DNA of 64,000 bases from Thamnidium elegans (GCA_025201345.1 JAIXMG010000020.1:558001-622000); one strand, 5' to 3'. Shown: positions 1 to 12,941, counted from the first letter of the stretch. Program-made: numbers and translations. The notes: generated by a model not told the origin, from the sequence alone.

Positions 1-2
1 CT

Positions 3-62
3 CGGTTACCTAAGACTATCAAAGATTTGGTCAGACAACAGGCTGATTCCAATAAAGTTTAG
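3..62 (+). CDS. 3' end of an unidentified gene (partial)
   Basis: The frame is open from the window edge for 19 codons and stops with TAG, ending in ...DLVRQQADSNKV. The lysine/glutamine-rich helical tail looks like a genuine C-terminus, and the following sequence turns abruptly into AT-rich, stop-filled DNA. The family cannot be recognised from so few residues. The frame could also be chance, since 20 open codons are not rare; no alternative frame here is equally protein-like. Confidence 0.4.
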   Translation, partial: RLPKTIKDLVRQQADSNKV

Positions 63-898
63 AAGTCGATTGTTAAAACAACTATTTCGTACACTTGTGA
101 CCGAAACTGATACATTTACTGTATCAATTAATAGAGACTTTTGATTTTATAGAACCAATAGTTCAAAACATGAGAAACATAATTTCTAATTTCGAAAACA
201 CTAGAATATTCCCCAACTCAAAGAAGGTAAGTATTACTATTGCTTTATAATAATTAGTACAGATTACCTTTTTTCTACTTTTTCCGATAAATAAAATAAC
301 TGCTAAAAAAAAATTTCAAGCAAAAAAAACAAACACAAAATGGAATAAAAAAAATTTATTCTGTACATATTACGGGATTCATTGTTACATTGATCCAAGA
401 AACACAAAGCTATAACTCTTCTGCTTTAGGATATTTAATATTGCAATTTCCCCCTTGTATAGAGGACATTTTGTCATTAAAGCGAATTGCCATTTATTCG
501 TGGTAGGTTGTGATATATGTCAAAGAATTTAGATGAAAGAATTTCATGAAAGTCTTAAAAAATAAGAATGAAAAAAAGGTATATATATATATAAATAAAA
601 GAAGAGTAAATGACAAGTGACTCGATGATGAAAAATGAAGGAGAATGTTTTTATCTGCTTTTTTTTTTTTTACTTTAATATAGTTAACGTCAAATATATC
701 AGTAGCTTTTAGATTTTTATTTCTACCCCTTTTTTTTTTTCCTGCTATAAAAAAGTGACTTCTTTAATGTATGGCTGTTTACAAAGAAGAACTAGCCGGA
801 GCTTAGAATCTAGAACAGATAAAAAAAAAGTAAACAAGAAAGAAAAAAAGTTCTTTTTTATCCTTTAGATAAATAGAAAGCTCCAGTTTTATCAAGAA
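63..898. other. Intergenic, AT-rich
   Basis: Non-coding. It contains homopolymer A and T runs and a short TA repeat near 580-592. The last 100 bases should hold the promoter and 5' UTR of the G-patch gene. No convincing gene on either strand. Confidence 0.6.
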
Positions 899-3442
899 AT
901 GCCTAATCGTGGAAAAAGAGGAAGCGGCAGAGGAAATGGCGGTAGAGGCGGAAGAGGTAGAGGCGGTGGTGGTGGCCGAGGAAGAGGCCGCAGTATTGGA
1001 GGAGGAGGAAGAGGTCGTAACAGAGAATTGATTCCTTCTGCAATTGGATATGTATACAAACCAAGATCCAATGTCGATGAAGAAGAGGATTTTAGAATCT
1101 ATGGACAATTCAGTAGCGATGAAACTGATTCCGAACCTGAATCTAGTTCAAAAAGTAAGATTACACTAACAAAAAAATAAAATAAAAGAATAACAGTAAC
1201 TCAAACGACATTGTAGAATCAACAAAGAAAAAAGCAAGCCCAGTCAAAAAAGATAGACTTGGTTTTGTATCAGAGAGTCGTCCTTCATTTGGTTCAAACT
1301 ATGACGATCATTATGACGATGCTATGGATCGCCCTGGTTTAGGTATGTCTTCGACCGCAGCAAGTAATTCAAAGGCAGAACAATTTGCGGAAGGAAAGTC
1401 AAAGTATTATAAGAAAGTTTTGTTTACAAAGTCTTCTTCTTGTCTTAATTCACCCAAACGTACGTACATTTTTCGACATTATATATATGTATAAAAAGGA
1501 GGTAGGAATTTCATGCTAACATATCTTTATTTTTTTAAATTAAAGCAAATGAAAAAGTTCTTATCAAAAGAGCTGATGAGATACAAACTCCAGTGCCTGA
1601 AACCATCGAAGACTCGTTTTCTAAATTGACTATGGCTGATTTTATGAATTTACCAACAGATGAAAAAGAAATTGCTAAACAGTACTTGTTAAACTTTTTA
1701 CAATCAGATTCAGGAACTAGTAGCAAAAATAAATCACCAGTTGAATCGGATGTAGAAATCGTAGCTCAGTCCGTGATCCCTATCAAATCAAACGGAAAGA
1801 CTAAATGTGTGGCTAAAATTACTACTGCGGATGTTGGTTCTGCTGCGGATGATAATACACACGATGATAAGGAATTTGCAGATAAAGATGTCCCTGTTAC
1901 CAAGGATACTCTTATTACTAGAGATGTTCCTGTTAATGAAAATACTGTTACCAAGGATACGATGCTTGTAGAGGCCGGTATCAAGCCTGATACTAAGGAA
2001 ATAACTCCTATCGAGGCAATTGATTTTGTTGATTTGAAAGCTACTACCAAGGTTGAAATTCAAACAGAGCAAGATAGTGGCTCAGAGAATAGTAGCGAAT
2101 ATGAGGATGATGATGAAGAAGAAGACAATTTGAGTGAAGAAACGGATGACGAAGATATTGAATACTTGTACGAAGAAAGTGATTCCGATGATGACTTGAT
2201 TGAAGAAGATATGTTGATTATGAATGATTATATCGAAAATATCGAGTTAGAGGATGGAGAAGATTTGAATGATCTGTTAGCTTGGTCTGCAATGCAAGAT
2301 GATAACTTGGAAATTGAATTACAATCCTCTGATGATGATGGCGAAGATGTATATGATTATGCTTCGTTAGATAAGGTATCTACTGAAAGAGAATTAAACG
2401 AGTTTGAAGAGGATGAAGCTGCCTTTTTGAAACCTGCTAAAAAACAAAATGAAATCGAAAAGAAGGCTTTTAAAAAGACTAGTTACAAATCTAATATAGA
2501 TGATACCGTTGTCGATCCAGAGATATTTGGTCAGACCTTAAAAGCTGCTTTAGCTGATGTACCTCCTGGTTTAAGACCTGGTATGCGTAGATGGTATGAA
2601 AAACAACAAAGAAAAGAAGATCGTCTAAAGAAGAAGGAAGACATTAAAGCTCGTAAGAGAGAAACTAAAAGGAAGAATAAGAATAAAGGAAAGGATGAAC
2701 CTGAGGAAGGGTTTGAGACTCAAATGGCGAGAATTGATGAGTAAGTTATATGAACGTGGTAAAAAATAATCCGTACTAATGAATCTTTTTTTTTATAGTC
2801 GTATTCGTGAATTCATCAATGATGATAGTATTACTAGCTTCCAATTTTCTCCTATGCAAACAAATGTTCGAAGACAACTTCATGTGCTTGCAGCAGCATA
2901 TAATCTCAAGTCAAAGAGTTCAGGAGGAGGTGGATCTAGATCTACAATTGTTACCAAAACTACTACAACACGTATACCCACTGATCGTCGTTATATAAGC
3001 CGATTCTTATCAGATATTCAAACCAATATAGATGAACAAAATAGAATTATAGGCAAAAATAGATCAAAGGGTGTACCACAGAAAGCAAAGAAAAAGTACA
3101 TTAATATGAAGACCAAGAAAGATAATTCTTACAATGCACCATCTTCAAATCCAAAGGATAGACGTGGTGATAGTCAATTCCCCGCAGGTCCTTCACACGG
3201 AACAATTGTTGCTCACAATGCTGCTCCTATTGCAGAAACAAATGTTGGACATCGTATGCTTGCTGCTATGGGGTAAATAATCAAGTCTTTTTTCTTTTTA
3301 AAATGCTGTATATTAATATTTTTTATTTTTTTATAATTATTCTAGATGGAAACAGGGTGAAGCACTAGGATCTAAGAATGAAGGTATTGTTGCACCTATT
3401 GAGGCAATCATTCGTAAAAAGGGCAGAGGTCTTGGATCATAA
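899..3442 (+). CDS. SQS1: SQS1-like R3H and G-patch splicing factor
   Basis: Five exons (899-1154, 1217-1459, 1546-2740, 2799-3272, 3346-3442) give about 754 residues. The N-terminus is an RGG/glycine-arginine box (about residues 3-45). A long acidic middle follows, rich in DDDEEE. An R3H domain is encoded at the start of exon 4 (RIREFINDDSITSFQF and QTNVRRQLHVLAAAYNL). A C-terminal G-patch closes the protein (VGHRMLAAMGWKQGEALG, ending KGRGLGS). This order matches yeast Sqs1/Pfa1, which activates the DEAH helicase Prp43 in spliceosome disassembly and ribosome synthesis; G-patches of this class contact such helicases. The role is inferred by family. The 62-nt first intron uses the acceptor at 1216, because the earlier AG at 1196 gives an in-frame stop. 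The next gene, on the other strand, ends only 35 bp downstream. Confidence 0.88.
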
Positions 3443-3477
3443 AAACATACATAAATAAAGCTCTTTTTTTTTTCTCT

Positions 3478-3929
3478 TTACTCCCAAAGATGTTTACCAA
3501 GCTTACGCTTTTCGGCTCTCTCTGCAGCACTTTCAATTCTCTTTTCTACTTTCTCGGCAATCATTAATGCTCTAGCTACCTTCTTGTTCTTCTTTGCACT
3601 AACAGCTCTCTTTGTTGTTGCCTTCTTTACTTTATGCACTGTAGGTTCTTTTTTGGTTGTGATTGCTTGCTTACGGACATGTAATAATTGAAGTTCTTGC
3701 TCGATACGTTCCTTTGCTATTTGCCTATAAGTTAATATGGAAAAGATCTAAAAAAAGTTTTCTTTTGGTGCGTTTTTTTTTTTCTTTACCATTCTTTGGA
3801 TCATCGGCAGGTGCGTTAGCAAAGCGAGAAACTTTCTTATCGACGGCTATAAAATAGTATTCTAGTTAGATTTTGGAGCAATTTATTTATTAAAACGTTA
3901 TAGTTACATTTCTTTTGTACTTTTCCCAT
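3478..3929 (-). CDS. Small basic lysine-rich protein, probably nucleolar
   Basis: Three exons on the minus strand: a start exon encoding MGKVQKK, a short middle exon (SVDKKVSRFANAPADDP) and a last exon ending GKHLWE. This gives about 105 residues. More than a quarter are Lys or Arg, and the C-terminal half (VARALMIAEKVEKRIESAAE) should be a charged helix. Introns have GTAACT and GTAAAG donors; the acceptor giving an open frame follows AAATAG. Its composition resembles small pre-60S shuttling factors of the Alb1 type, but I see no diagnostic motif, so the family is not assigned. It converges tail to tail with the SQS1-like gene. Confidence 0.6.
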
Positions 3930-4715
3930 TATAATAGACAGTTAAAATATATACACTATGATACAGGAGGAGGGGGAATCTAATTTTGAAAAATATTGAA
4001 AAAGTAAATGCAGACGGGTGGCTTGCGCCAATAAAGTTTTGTCCTTTTCGAATGAGGTGGGGAGAGCTGGAGTCTTTATCCAGAAAGCCCAGCGGGAGCG
4101 CCGTAATGGGATCAAAAGTTTTATTTTAGTTATTATAGTTTCTTGAGAACGAGTGCCTACTTTACTTGAGAATAGCATTTGTCTTTTCTGGTAAAAGAGA
4201 AGAAAATATTTGTTCATGAATCTAATAAATAAAACGCGAACATTTAGCTTTCTATATCATTATTAAAATTAATAATATTCGCTTTTTACACCGGGTGTAG
4301 TCAAAGTACATATCTGAGAAATAACATATTAAAATAAGAGAGAGAGAGAAATAAAATAAATATTTCACGTATTCAACGTAGAAGACGGGTATTAATGCTT
4401 CATGTATACAATAATCATATTCTAAATGTTTCTACTTATCTTAATAATGGCCAAAAAGTGGAGATCAATTTTTAAAATCGTCGCTATTGTTAACATTTGA
4501 AATTATCAGGTCAAAGTTAAAAGTATAAATCGATTAACCTAAACAATTACAACATTACTCTCATAAATGAAAAGACCTTTTTGTTACACGAATTATTATT
4601 ACTACCCATTAGTTTAATTTTATTCAGTCATGTTTTTTACGTGTTTTTAACTCCATTAAACGTAATGATCGGGATATTTGAAGTATTTGCTATGGGACGA
4701 CTGACTTACTCATGG

Positions 4716-4746
<31 letters not shown>

Positions 4747-5688
4747 GTATCCATTTCGTTATGACTCAACTAGATCGGAATATACGTGAGGCTCTTAAGA
4801 AAAAGTTTATTTATCAACTAACGGAGTTATCGCAACAAATGCTCCCATATTTGAGAATCAAAAATAAAAGAGTACATATACTATAGAACTAACTACTTGA
4901 ATATACTTTATGGATTGACGTGTATTTTATTATTGTTTATTATTAATAAGCTTTAATAGTCAATGTCTTGCGTTCACCATACCTGTAGTGCTTTTTTTTT
5001 CTATCAAGTATGTAACGTCAGCAGTTAGCCACGTTTTGTTATGATGGCAACTAATTTACAGTTCACGCCCCTGTATATGAGTCATGTATATTATCGTCCG
5101 GAATATAGTACTAAGATTTTCATTCGACGGGGATGCCGTTATTCAGTCATGATACAAGTATGTATTTTAACATGTACCTTTACACTATACAATAAAAGTT
5201 TATTACCCTTAATTAAATAATTTAATTTTGCGTCGTTGAAATGGAAAAAAAAGAAAAAAAAAAAAAAGTAGTAAATAAAACAAAGAAGTGCAAAGGAATA
5301 TAATAAACCTATTAGCGGTAACAAAAGGAATTGATGGGGACTGAGGCCATTCTGCTTGAATAGAAAGTAAATAAAACGGTAATATGTAACTTTATCAAAA
5401 TGGGATTAAATAGGCATGACACGTAATATGTAGCAACAATTAGATAAATTTAGGCAAAAAAATAATTCTGCCACTGTAATCGTTTTTATACCCAAATCAG
5501 TTTTTTTTGTGGTCCTCCAGTAAAAAAGCACGAATTGGCATATTAAAACTTTTTTGGAAGAGAAAAAGGGTGGGAACACACATACACTGACTTTTAATTG
5601 GCATTTGAAATAAATATAAAGAGACAATCCTTCTTCTTTTTTTCTGTATAATTTTTCCTTTTTCTTTTTTTTACAAAAATAAACAATA
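3930..5688. other. Intergenic, low-complexity
   Basis: About 1.76 kb without a convincing gene. It contains a 25-nt A run near 4717-4741, several T runs and an (AG) stretch near 4340. A short frame at 4761-4886 after the A run (MTQLDRNIREALKKKF...) is somewhat protein-like but has no support. The last 150 bases upstream of 5689 are pyrimidine-rich, as expected for the P450 promoter. Confidence 0.5.
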
Positions 5689-7566
5689 ATGTCTTTAAAT
5701 AATAACTCCACATTACAAGGTGTTGCTGTCGCAGGAGCTACAGTCTCAACAGTTTTAGCTCTTCTTACAATGAAATATAATGACCGTCCGCTTTTTTATG
5801 AACATCCAGAAGGTATTCCTTATAAAAAAGGTTTTCCTATCCTCGGTAACCTCACCTCCCTTTTGGGAAATCTTAGTCGCATACACGATTTTCAAGCGGA
5901 ATTGTTTACAGACCTTGATACTCTCACGATGTAAATTATATTATATTAAATTTGTTTATAAAATATTTAACTTTTTTTCTCTTAGGACAAGTGCTGTTGT
6001 TGGTAACCCAACTTCTATCTTTACCATTGACCCACAAAATGTAGATCATATTCTGAGAGGTAAAAATATAACTCTAACTATTTTTATTACAAAATACTAA
6101 TAATAACCTTTTTATACAGCAAACTTTAAAAATTATCTTAAGGGCCCCAAATTCAATAGCGCACTTCAAGAGCTTCTTGGTAACGGTATTTTTAATGCCA
6201 ATGGCGAAGTTTGGAGATATCAAAGAAAGACCGCTAGTCATATTTTCAACGTCAAAAATTTCAGAGATGAATTCACAACGTACGCTCTTTTTTTATATTA
6301 GTTATTACCGTAAAAACACAATCGAGTTATTAATAACCCCCTCCCTTCTTTTTTTTTTAGTGTTTTTGTTAAAGAAATGCGTGTAATGTGCGATAAAATT
6401 TTAGACAAAGCAGCTGATGAAGGTGGTATTGTTGACTTTCACGAAGTCATGTTTAAATTCACCTTGGATTCTTTCGTCTTGTAAGCATATAATATATATA
6501 TATATTTAACCAGACAAAAAAGACCAAAAGCTAAACACTTTTTTTTTCTAATAGACTTGGCTTTGGTGTTCAATTAGATTCACTCCTCAAAAAAGAAAAG
6601 GTTCCTTTTGCTGAATCATTTGATCACCTTCAACGTTTAGGCGCTAAGCGATTTGTTAACCCCTTTATGCCTTTAACCGAAGCCATGACTAAATACTTTG
6701 TACCTTGGAAAATGTCTACCAAAGATCATTTACACTGTGTTGATTCATTTGCCGAAGAAGTTATCAGCAAGAGACGTAAACAAATTGCTAACGATGAGCC
6801 CCACCCTAAAGATTTATTGTCTCGTTTCATGGATACCTTGAATGAACAAGGAGAGAAATTAAATGATGTCGAGCTTCGTGATACTATTTTGAATTTCGTT
6901 ATTGCAGGTCGTGATACCACCGCTCAAGCTCTTTCTTGGTTATTCTATGAATTGGCTTTGCAACCTCGTGTAGAACAAAAGATTTTGGATGAACTTAAAG
7001 ATAAGATTTCAGATGACGATGAAAACAATTCACCTGCCCTTTATGAGATTATTAATGGGTTACCTTACCTTCATGCTGTGTAAGTCCTCCGTTTTTATTT
7101 ATACATGTATACATATATTCTAATACAGTATATATTATATTTTAGATTTTACGAAACCCTTCGTTTATACCCTTCTGTACCTACCAATCAAAAATACGCC
7201 CTCGAAGATGATGTATTCCCTGACGGATCTATTATTAAAGCTGGCTACTACATTACATGGAGTCCTTACGCTCAAGGTAGAAGCACTAATATTTGGGGAG
7301 AAAACGCAAAAGAATTTTACCCTGAGAGATGGATCGATGAAGAAGGAGGATTACGCCGTGAATCTGCTGGTAAATGGCCTGCTTTCCATGCTGGTCCTCG
7401 TGTCTGTCTCGGTCAAAATTTGGCTACACTTGAAGCTCTTGTTTGTGTTGCCATGTTATTAAAGCGTTATACTTTCAAACTGGTTCCTGGGCAAAACGTT
7501 ACTTACGATTTCTCTTTGACTTTGCCCATGCGTGAGGGTATGAAGGTTTATGTCGAAAGACGTTAA
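5689..7566 (+). CDS. Cytochrome P450 monooxygenase (CYP509-like)
   Basis: Six exons (5689-5930, 5986-6059, 6120-6279, 6361-6480, 6555-7079, 7146-7566) give 513 residues, a usual microsomal P450 length. There is an N-terminal hydrophobic stretch (GVAVAGATVSTVLALLTM) that should anchor it in the ER. The proline hinge is PYKKGFPILGN. The I-helix oxygen-activation motif is AGRDTT, the K-helix ExxR is ETLR, the PERF-type motif is YPERW, and the haem loop is FHAGPRVCLGQ with the cysteine ligand. The YAQGR segment before the PER motif and the overall look resemble fungal CYP509/CYP52/CYP86-type enzymes that hydroxylate fatty acids or xenobiotics. The subfamily is an inference. No biosynthetic-cluster genes lie beside it, which fits a stand-alone detoxification or lipid role. 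Confidence 0.93.
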
Positions 7567-7981
7567 ATTATTTCCTATTCTCTTTTTAATAAATATAAAT
7601 TATGTATTATCTCCCTTTTACTACAATACCAATGCGCTATGTTATTTTTTACCTGTCCAAACAGATTAAGTACACCACAATATAAATTTACCCCGAAAAA
7701 AATGTCCTTCACCTTTTTCATGTTACACACCACTTTAATTTTCTTTTTCGTGTCAACAAGAGAGTATGCTTATGTCAGTGATTATATTTATTATTACGGA
7801 TATGAGGAAAAAATGTATTTTTTTTTTTTTTGCTTAGAGTCCTTCGCTATTATTAGTAGGATCCATTGCTCGCTTGTTTACAAGATAAACATTGAGGTAA
7901 TAGGTGAAAAGAGAGATAAAGGCAAGCCTAATTCATAATTAATACTACATTCTAAATACCATGTATTTCTTTTAAGAAAAC
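7567..7981. other. Intergenic between convergent genes
   Basis: 415 bp between the P450 stop and the Asterix stop. It should contain both 3' UTRs (AATAAA-like sequences at about 7589 and elsewhere). A 99-codon open frame on the plus strand here lacks motifs and codon bias and is not called. Confidence 0.6.
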
Positions 7982-8367
7982 TTACATAGAACCACTGCTA
8001 CCAATTGAATCCTTGGTCTTCATTGTCTTTCTGTTATTCAAAACTGCAACCAAACCAAAATAAGCGGCAATCCAAGGGATAACCTTGTAATGATTCTAAC
8101 AAAAAAAAATCGTTATATCAGTTATTTTTCTGGTTTCCAAGGTGTTAATTATTCCTCTTACTCTAGTCATAATACCGGCCATAGCTATTTTATTATAAAA
8201 AAAAATAAGTTTGCTTGAATATTATTTTTTAAAAAAAAGTCATCTTAATACTCACCAATAAAAGTAGCTAAAGTACTGTTATATTCTTCTTCTTGTTCAT
8301 TCTTACGAGGAAGATGGAAAGGTACAATAGCTTCTTCTCTACGGGGATCTACTTTAGATGATGACAT
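7982..8367 (-). CDS. Asterix (WDR83OS) subunit of the ER PAT chaperone complex
   Basis: Three exons (8256-8367, 8162-8184, 7982-8095) encode 82 residues. The middle exon is only 23 nt. The protein starts MSSSKVDPRREEAIVPF and contains MTRNHYKVIPWIAAYFGLV, followed by the conserved LNNRKTMKTKDS segment. These match the Asterix/UPF0139 family, which is about 100 residues. In animals Asterix pairs with CCDC47 to shield hydrophilic transmembrane helices while multipass proteins are made. One clear membrane segment is visible (IPWIAAYFGLVAVL). The gene is easy to miss because no exon exceeds 114 nt. It is divergent from PAF1 across a 560-bp shared upstream region. Confidence 0.88.
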
Positions 8368-8927
8368 TATGATAAAAAAAGTTAAGTTAAAAAAGAAAAA
8401 AATCCTGTTGTTGGAGAAACGCGCTGAATTACAGTGGATGCTTCCATCAATCTCCGACTATCCTTCCATCACGTGGATTGGTTAAACGAGAGTGTCAAGT
8501 TGTCGTTTTTCTTTATACGCAAGTCTTCATGTTGTATTGCTAATAATACGGACATGTTACTTTATCTGTAGTTTATCATTACTACTATGGCTATTTTTTT
8601 TTTTGTTTTTATCGTAGTGAATATAATTTACGTTTTTATTTATATATAGTACAGCTTCTAATTGCTCGGTTGACAGAGCTTGACGTAAACTTCTTTCTGT
8701 TGATAACCAGTATACAGATCATTTGGAGTCCTTAATACTTTATACTATTCTCAAAATAAGAAAAAAAAAACTATGTATACAAGTAGGGCAATGATGCTCA
8801 ATTTTATTGGTTGGGAAAGAGACCATAATTGTATGTGACGTTTATTTATTGCACTTTGTAAAGCTCTCTTTTTTTTTTTCTTGGTTTATATCCATCGCGT
8901 TCTTTTTTAGCTTATCATAATAACACC
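8368..8927. promoter_or_regulatory. Divergent promoter region of Asterix and PAF1 genes
   Basis: 560 bp between two divergent start codons. About 103 bp upstream of the Asterix ATG, a CACGTG palindrome at 8470-8475 is followed directly by an ATTGG (inverted CCAAT) at 8477-8481. A further ATTGG lies near 8806. CACGTG is the core site of bHLH factors and CCAAT of HAP/NF-Y; binding here is inferred from sequence only. Confidence 0.4.
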
Positions 8928-9978
8928 ATGTCGTCTAAAAGGTATTACGGAAACTAGAAGAAATATCACATTTCTCACCACTAAAAAAATACCTTTTTTT
9001 TTTTAGCAGTAAATTTCGCTCTGATTATATCTGTCGTGTAAGGTATCGTAATGTACTTCCACCAGTACCATACCCACCTAAAATGCTTACTATTCCTTCA
9101 CTTGTCGAGCGTCATATTCCATATCAATCAACCAGTTTAATCGAACAAACACCTTATTCTTTAATCATGGATCAAAGTGCAGCCATTCCTTTCGATAAAG
9201 CCCTCGTTGATTATTTAGATGCAATGGAAACCAATCCGGAAGAAGGTGAGCGATACAAAAAGTGAAATAATAAAATATATAATAGACATTTTAAACAATA
9301 TATACAAAAAAAAAGTATCTAGACCTATTGAGGAAGTCGCCGAGGAAGACAAAATATTATTGACAGCACCAAGAGAAGGACCAGATACGACTGGCATGTA
9401 CACCCGAAAGCCCAACGTTACTTGGCTTCGTCGATCCGAATATATTGCACAAGAGACGCGTGGTGTCTCTAACAGAAAGGAGGGTGTTGAAAGTAAATTT
9501 GCAATGTCTGCAGCTTCAGCAAAGAAACGTAATTATTCTACACTTGAAGATCAATTGGCAGGTGTAGAAAATACTTTCAAACCATTACCAGCTAATTTAC
9601 AACATCCTCAAACAAAAGCAAAAGCAAAGAAAATTATTCCTTTATTACCAGATATGGAATGTTGGGAGAATATATATACGATCGGTCAATTCAGTGCTGA
9701 ACCAGCTGATGAAGGTAGAATGGCAAAGAGAAAGGCTTTAGATAACACTCAAAATGAAAAGCGTCCTCGTCCTTCTGAGACTGATGCCACCGATCGTGGT
9801 ATTTTGAGACCAATGGTCAATCCTCATGATCCCGATGATACTTATTTAGTTTGGTTCTTGCCTGATGGTGAAAGTACAAAGAGATTAGTACGTCAAAAAG
9901 AAAACCCTATGGAAGGATTAACTGAAGAGGTATATTATATACACACATATATATACTGTTGTTGTACATGTAGACTCA

Positions 9979-10012
<34 letters not shown>

Positions 10013-10303
10013 GCCTTTGACATATAATGCAGTACGTGATTATGAATATAAAAATGATGCAGGATCTAGTACCAAGTACTTGTTGATTTCCATTCATGAC
10101 GATGATAATGGAGAAAGAGCAGTTTATTGCCCTATTAGAAGCAAGATGGTTGTTCGCAAGAAGAGAGCACAAGTAAGATTTTGTTTTTATTTAAATGTGT
10201 GGTACATATACTAATACAATTATAACAATAGAGTGCAAAATTAAGATACTTGGACGATTACGAAAAACCAAATGTCTTGACAGTTACTTATACAAAAGAT
10301 TAA
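8928..10303 (+). CDS. PAF1: Paf1, RNA polymerase II-associated factor 1
   Basis: Five exons (8928-8941, 9007 or 9010-9245, 9316-9929, 10014-10172, 10232-10303) give about 364 residues. The first exon holds only MSSK. The conserved Paf1 start follows: SKFRSDYICRVRYRNVLPP, then PYPPKMLTIPSLVERHIPY. Further family blocks are TWLRRSEYIAQE, the repeated LLPDMECWENIYTIGQF region and the C-terminal YEYKNDAGS...LISIHDDD. Paf1 is the scaffold of the nuclear PAF complex, which promotes elongation, H2B ubiquitination and H3 methylation. The intron before exon 4 ends in a long TAT/TTA repeat. The second exon has a tandem TAGCAG acceptor that would add or drop one serine. Confidence 0.93.
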
Positions 10304-10505
10304 AAAGAAATAAATAAAAAATGATTTTTTTTTTAGGGGTAAAAGAATCGCCGACGCAATTCTTTACAGTAATCAATATGATTGTGGGGAAATAAGCAAA
10401 TCGTGTGATATTGGGGGGTTTACTAGTATTTAAGCGTATTGACTTTTCGTCTTTTTTATTTTTTATTTTTTCATCTCTTCTTTTTTAGGACAAAATAAAA
10501 TTACT

Positions 10506-12941
10506 ATGCCTGTACAATTCCCAAAACACCTGAAGCCAATTGAACCCCAAGGAACCGCTTTATTACAACAAGAACGTAATAATGCTACTTTTAATTCAAA
10601 TGATTTAACTCAGTTTATCTATGGAGACGATTATTTAAAAAGCAAAAATCGTATCCTTCAAATCCTTCAAGCTGATCCCATTTTAGGCGACAAATCTCAT
10701 CGTTATTATAATGGTAGGGACGTTCGCTTTAAAAAATCTTTAGCTGCTGCTAATCGATTAGTTGAGCTTACAAGGTAAAAAAAAAAAAGGGGGAGGGGGG
10801 AGACTTTATTTTCTCCAACATAATATATATATATATAAATATTAAAAAAAAAGTATTCGGTTTGGGCATCTTATAGAATTCATGAATGGAATGACCAAGA
10901 GTTTGGTATTGCTGAATTTTTGTTTGACGAACCTAGTCCAGTAAAGTGTTACATATTTTAGTATATTTGTATAATATATATTTAACACCCTCTTTTTTTT
11001 TTTATAGTTCCGTCTTCATCGTAGTATGTTTATGCCTACACTTGCAAATCAAGGAACAGAGGCGCAAAAAAAGTTGTACCTGGAACCTGCTATTCGCCAC
11101 GAAATCATTGGTTGTTATGCACAAACTGAGGTAACCTCAAATATAAATATAAACAAAAGATGAGCATGTATTTAACTTATTTGTTTAGTTGGGACACGGC
11201 TCAAATGTTCGTGGATTAGAAACTACAGCTACTTATCAACCGGAAACTCAGACATTTGTTTTTAACTCACCTACATTAACTTCCTCTAAATGGTGGATTG
11301 GGGGATTAGGTGTTGCTGCTAACCATGCTATTGTTATGGCCCGTCTTATTAGTCAAGACAAAGACCACGGCCCACACCCTTTTGTGGTACAGATTAGAAA
11401 TTTAGAAAATCATGAACCTCTTGAAGGTGTTATTGTTGGTGATATTGGTCCCAAGTTTGGTTTTAATACAGTAGATAACGGCTTTATTTTGTTCAAGGAT
11501 TTCCATGTGCCTCATATCGGCTTTTTGGCTCGGTACTCTAGCATTGATAAGGCTACTGGTGAATACAAGACTCCTCCTAATTCTAAATTGGCTTATGGTA
11601 CTATGGTATTTGTACGTGCTAATATTGTACTCGGTAAGATATATGTATAAAGTATATTATACTTTTTTATTAAACACCTTTTAGAATCTCGTGTTGTACT
11701 CGCTAGAGCAGCTACGATCGCAATTCGCTACTCTGCTGTTCGTTCTCAGGGTTCAAATACCAGTGATCCTAAAAAAATTACTGCGCCAGATGGATCTATG
11801 AAAACAGTTGAAACCCCAGTTTTGGATTACACCATGCAACAATATAGACTATTCCCCATTATTGCACAAGCTTATGCATGTCATTTCACTGGTCAAGAAA
11901 TGCATCGCATGTACTATGAAAACCAAGCAAAGATGGAACGAGGCGATTACTCTTATTTAGCTGATCTCCATGCTTCCTCTTCTGGATTAAAGAGTTTAAC
12001 TACTACTTTGGCAGTAAATGCAATTGAAGACTGTAGACGCGCTTGTGGTGGACACGGGTTCTCTTTGTTCTCTGGGCTCGGCCAATTCTATCAAGATTAT
12101 CTTCCTAAAGTTACTGTATGTGTGTACTTTTTGAAATAGATATATTTTACCCATGATACTGATGATTTTTTTTATACATATATAGTGGGAAGGCGATAAT
12201 TATTTATTAACGCAACAAACTTCTCGTTACTTGCTTAAAACTTTACGTTCAATTCGTTTGGGTAAAATCTCTCAAAAGAACTCAACATTCTCTTCTAGTT
12301 ATATATCAGAGTACCTCTCAAATCCTCAAGCCAAATGCCCTTTTAACTCTGTACAAGACCTCAATAACCCTGAAGCTCTTGTCTCTGCGTTCAAGTTCCG
12401 TGCAGCTTTCCTGATTGATAAAGCGGTACATGCTATTGATGTAGATCAAATCAGTTGGAATGATATGTTGGTTGACATCTATAGAATCTCACGTGCTCAC
12501 TGTCAGTTATTAATGGTATCAAATTTCGTTCAAGCTGTCTTTAATAACAAGAAACCTGGAAATTTGGGGCCCGTGCTTCAACGTGTTGCCATCTTGTTCT
12601 GTCTTTCTACGTTAGATCAAGAGGCAGCCGATTTCTTGACCTCTGGTTATTTGGCTCCTGAACAAGCCATGATGGTTAAGCAGCACTTGATCCAAATTAT
12701 TAAAACTATTCGTCCTGATGTTGTTGCTCTGGTAGATGCGTTTGATTTTCCTGATTATTTATTAAATTCGGCTCTTGGTGAAAATAACGGAGATGTGTAT
12801 GAAAAAATGGTGGCCATGACAGAAAAGGAACCTATGAATCAATTTAAAGTAGCTGATGGATATCAAGAATTTATTCGTCCTTTAATTCATAAAGGAAAGG
12901 ATAACTGGAAATTAGATAAGAATGGTATCGCGAGATTATAG
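10506..12941 (+). CDS. POX1: Peroxisomal acyl-CoA oxidase
   Basis: Six exons (10506-10774, 10877-10940, 11008-11130, 11189-11633, 11685-12115, 12186-12941) encode 695 residues, the normal family length. It oxidises acyl-CoA to trans-2-enoyl-CoA, passing electrons to O2, in the first step of peroxisomal beta-oxidation. Visible family blocks are the FAD-binding CYAQTELGHGSNVRGLET, SKWWIGGLG, the RACGGHGFSLFSGLGQFYQD segment and WEGDNYLLTQQTSRYLL. The protein ends in ARL, which fits the PTS1 consensus [SAC][KRH][LM], so import into peroxisomes is expected. The gene starts 200 bp after PAF1 on the same strand, with its own T-rich promoter. Confidence 0.95.

Noticed and set aside
803..1108. Minus-strand 101-codon frame antisense to the SQS1-like first exon
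   Set aside because: Ser/Ala/Thr low complexity arises as the mirror of the Gly/Arg repeat; the plus strand has the coherent spliced gene.
3942..4217. 91-codon minus-strand frame upstream of the small basic protein
   Set aside because: No motif, no coding bias, and it overlaps the likely promoter.
5139..5711. Two minus-strand frames upstream of the P450 gene
   Set aside because: Dominated by Lys/Phe runs from homopolymers in the promoter region.
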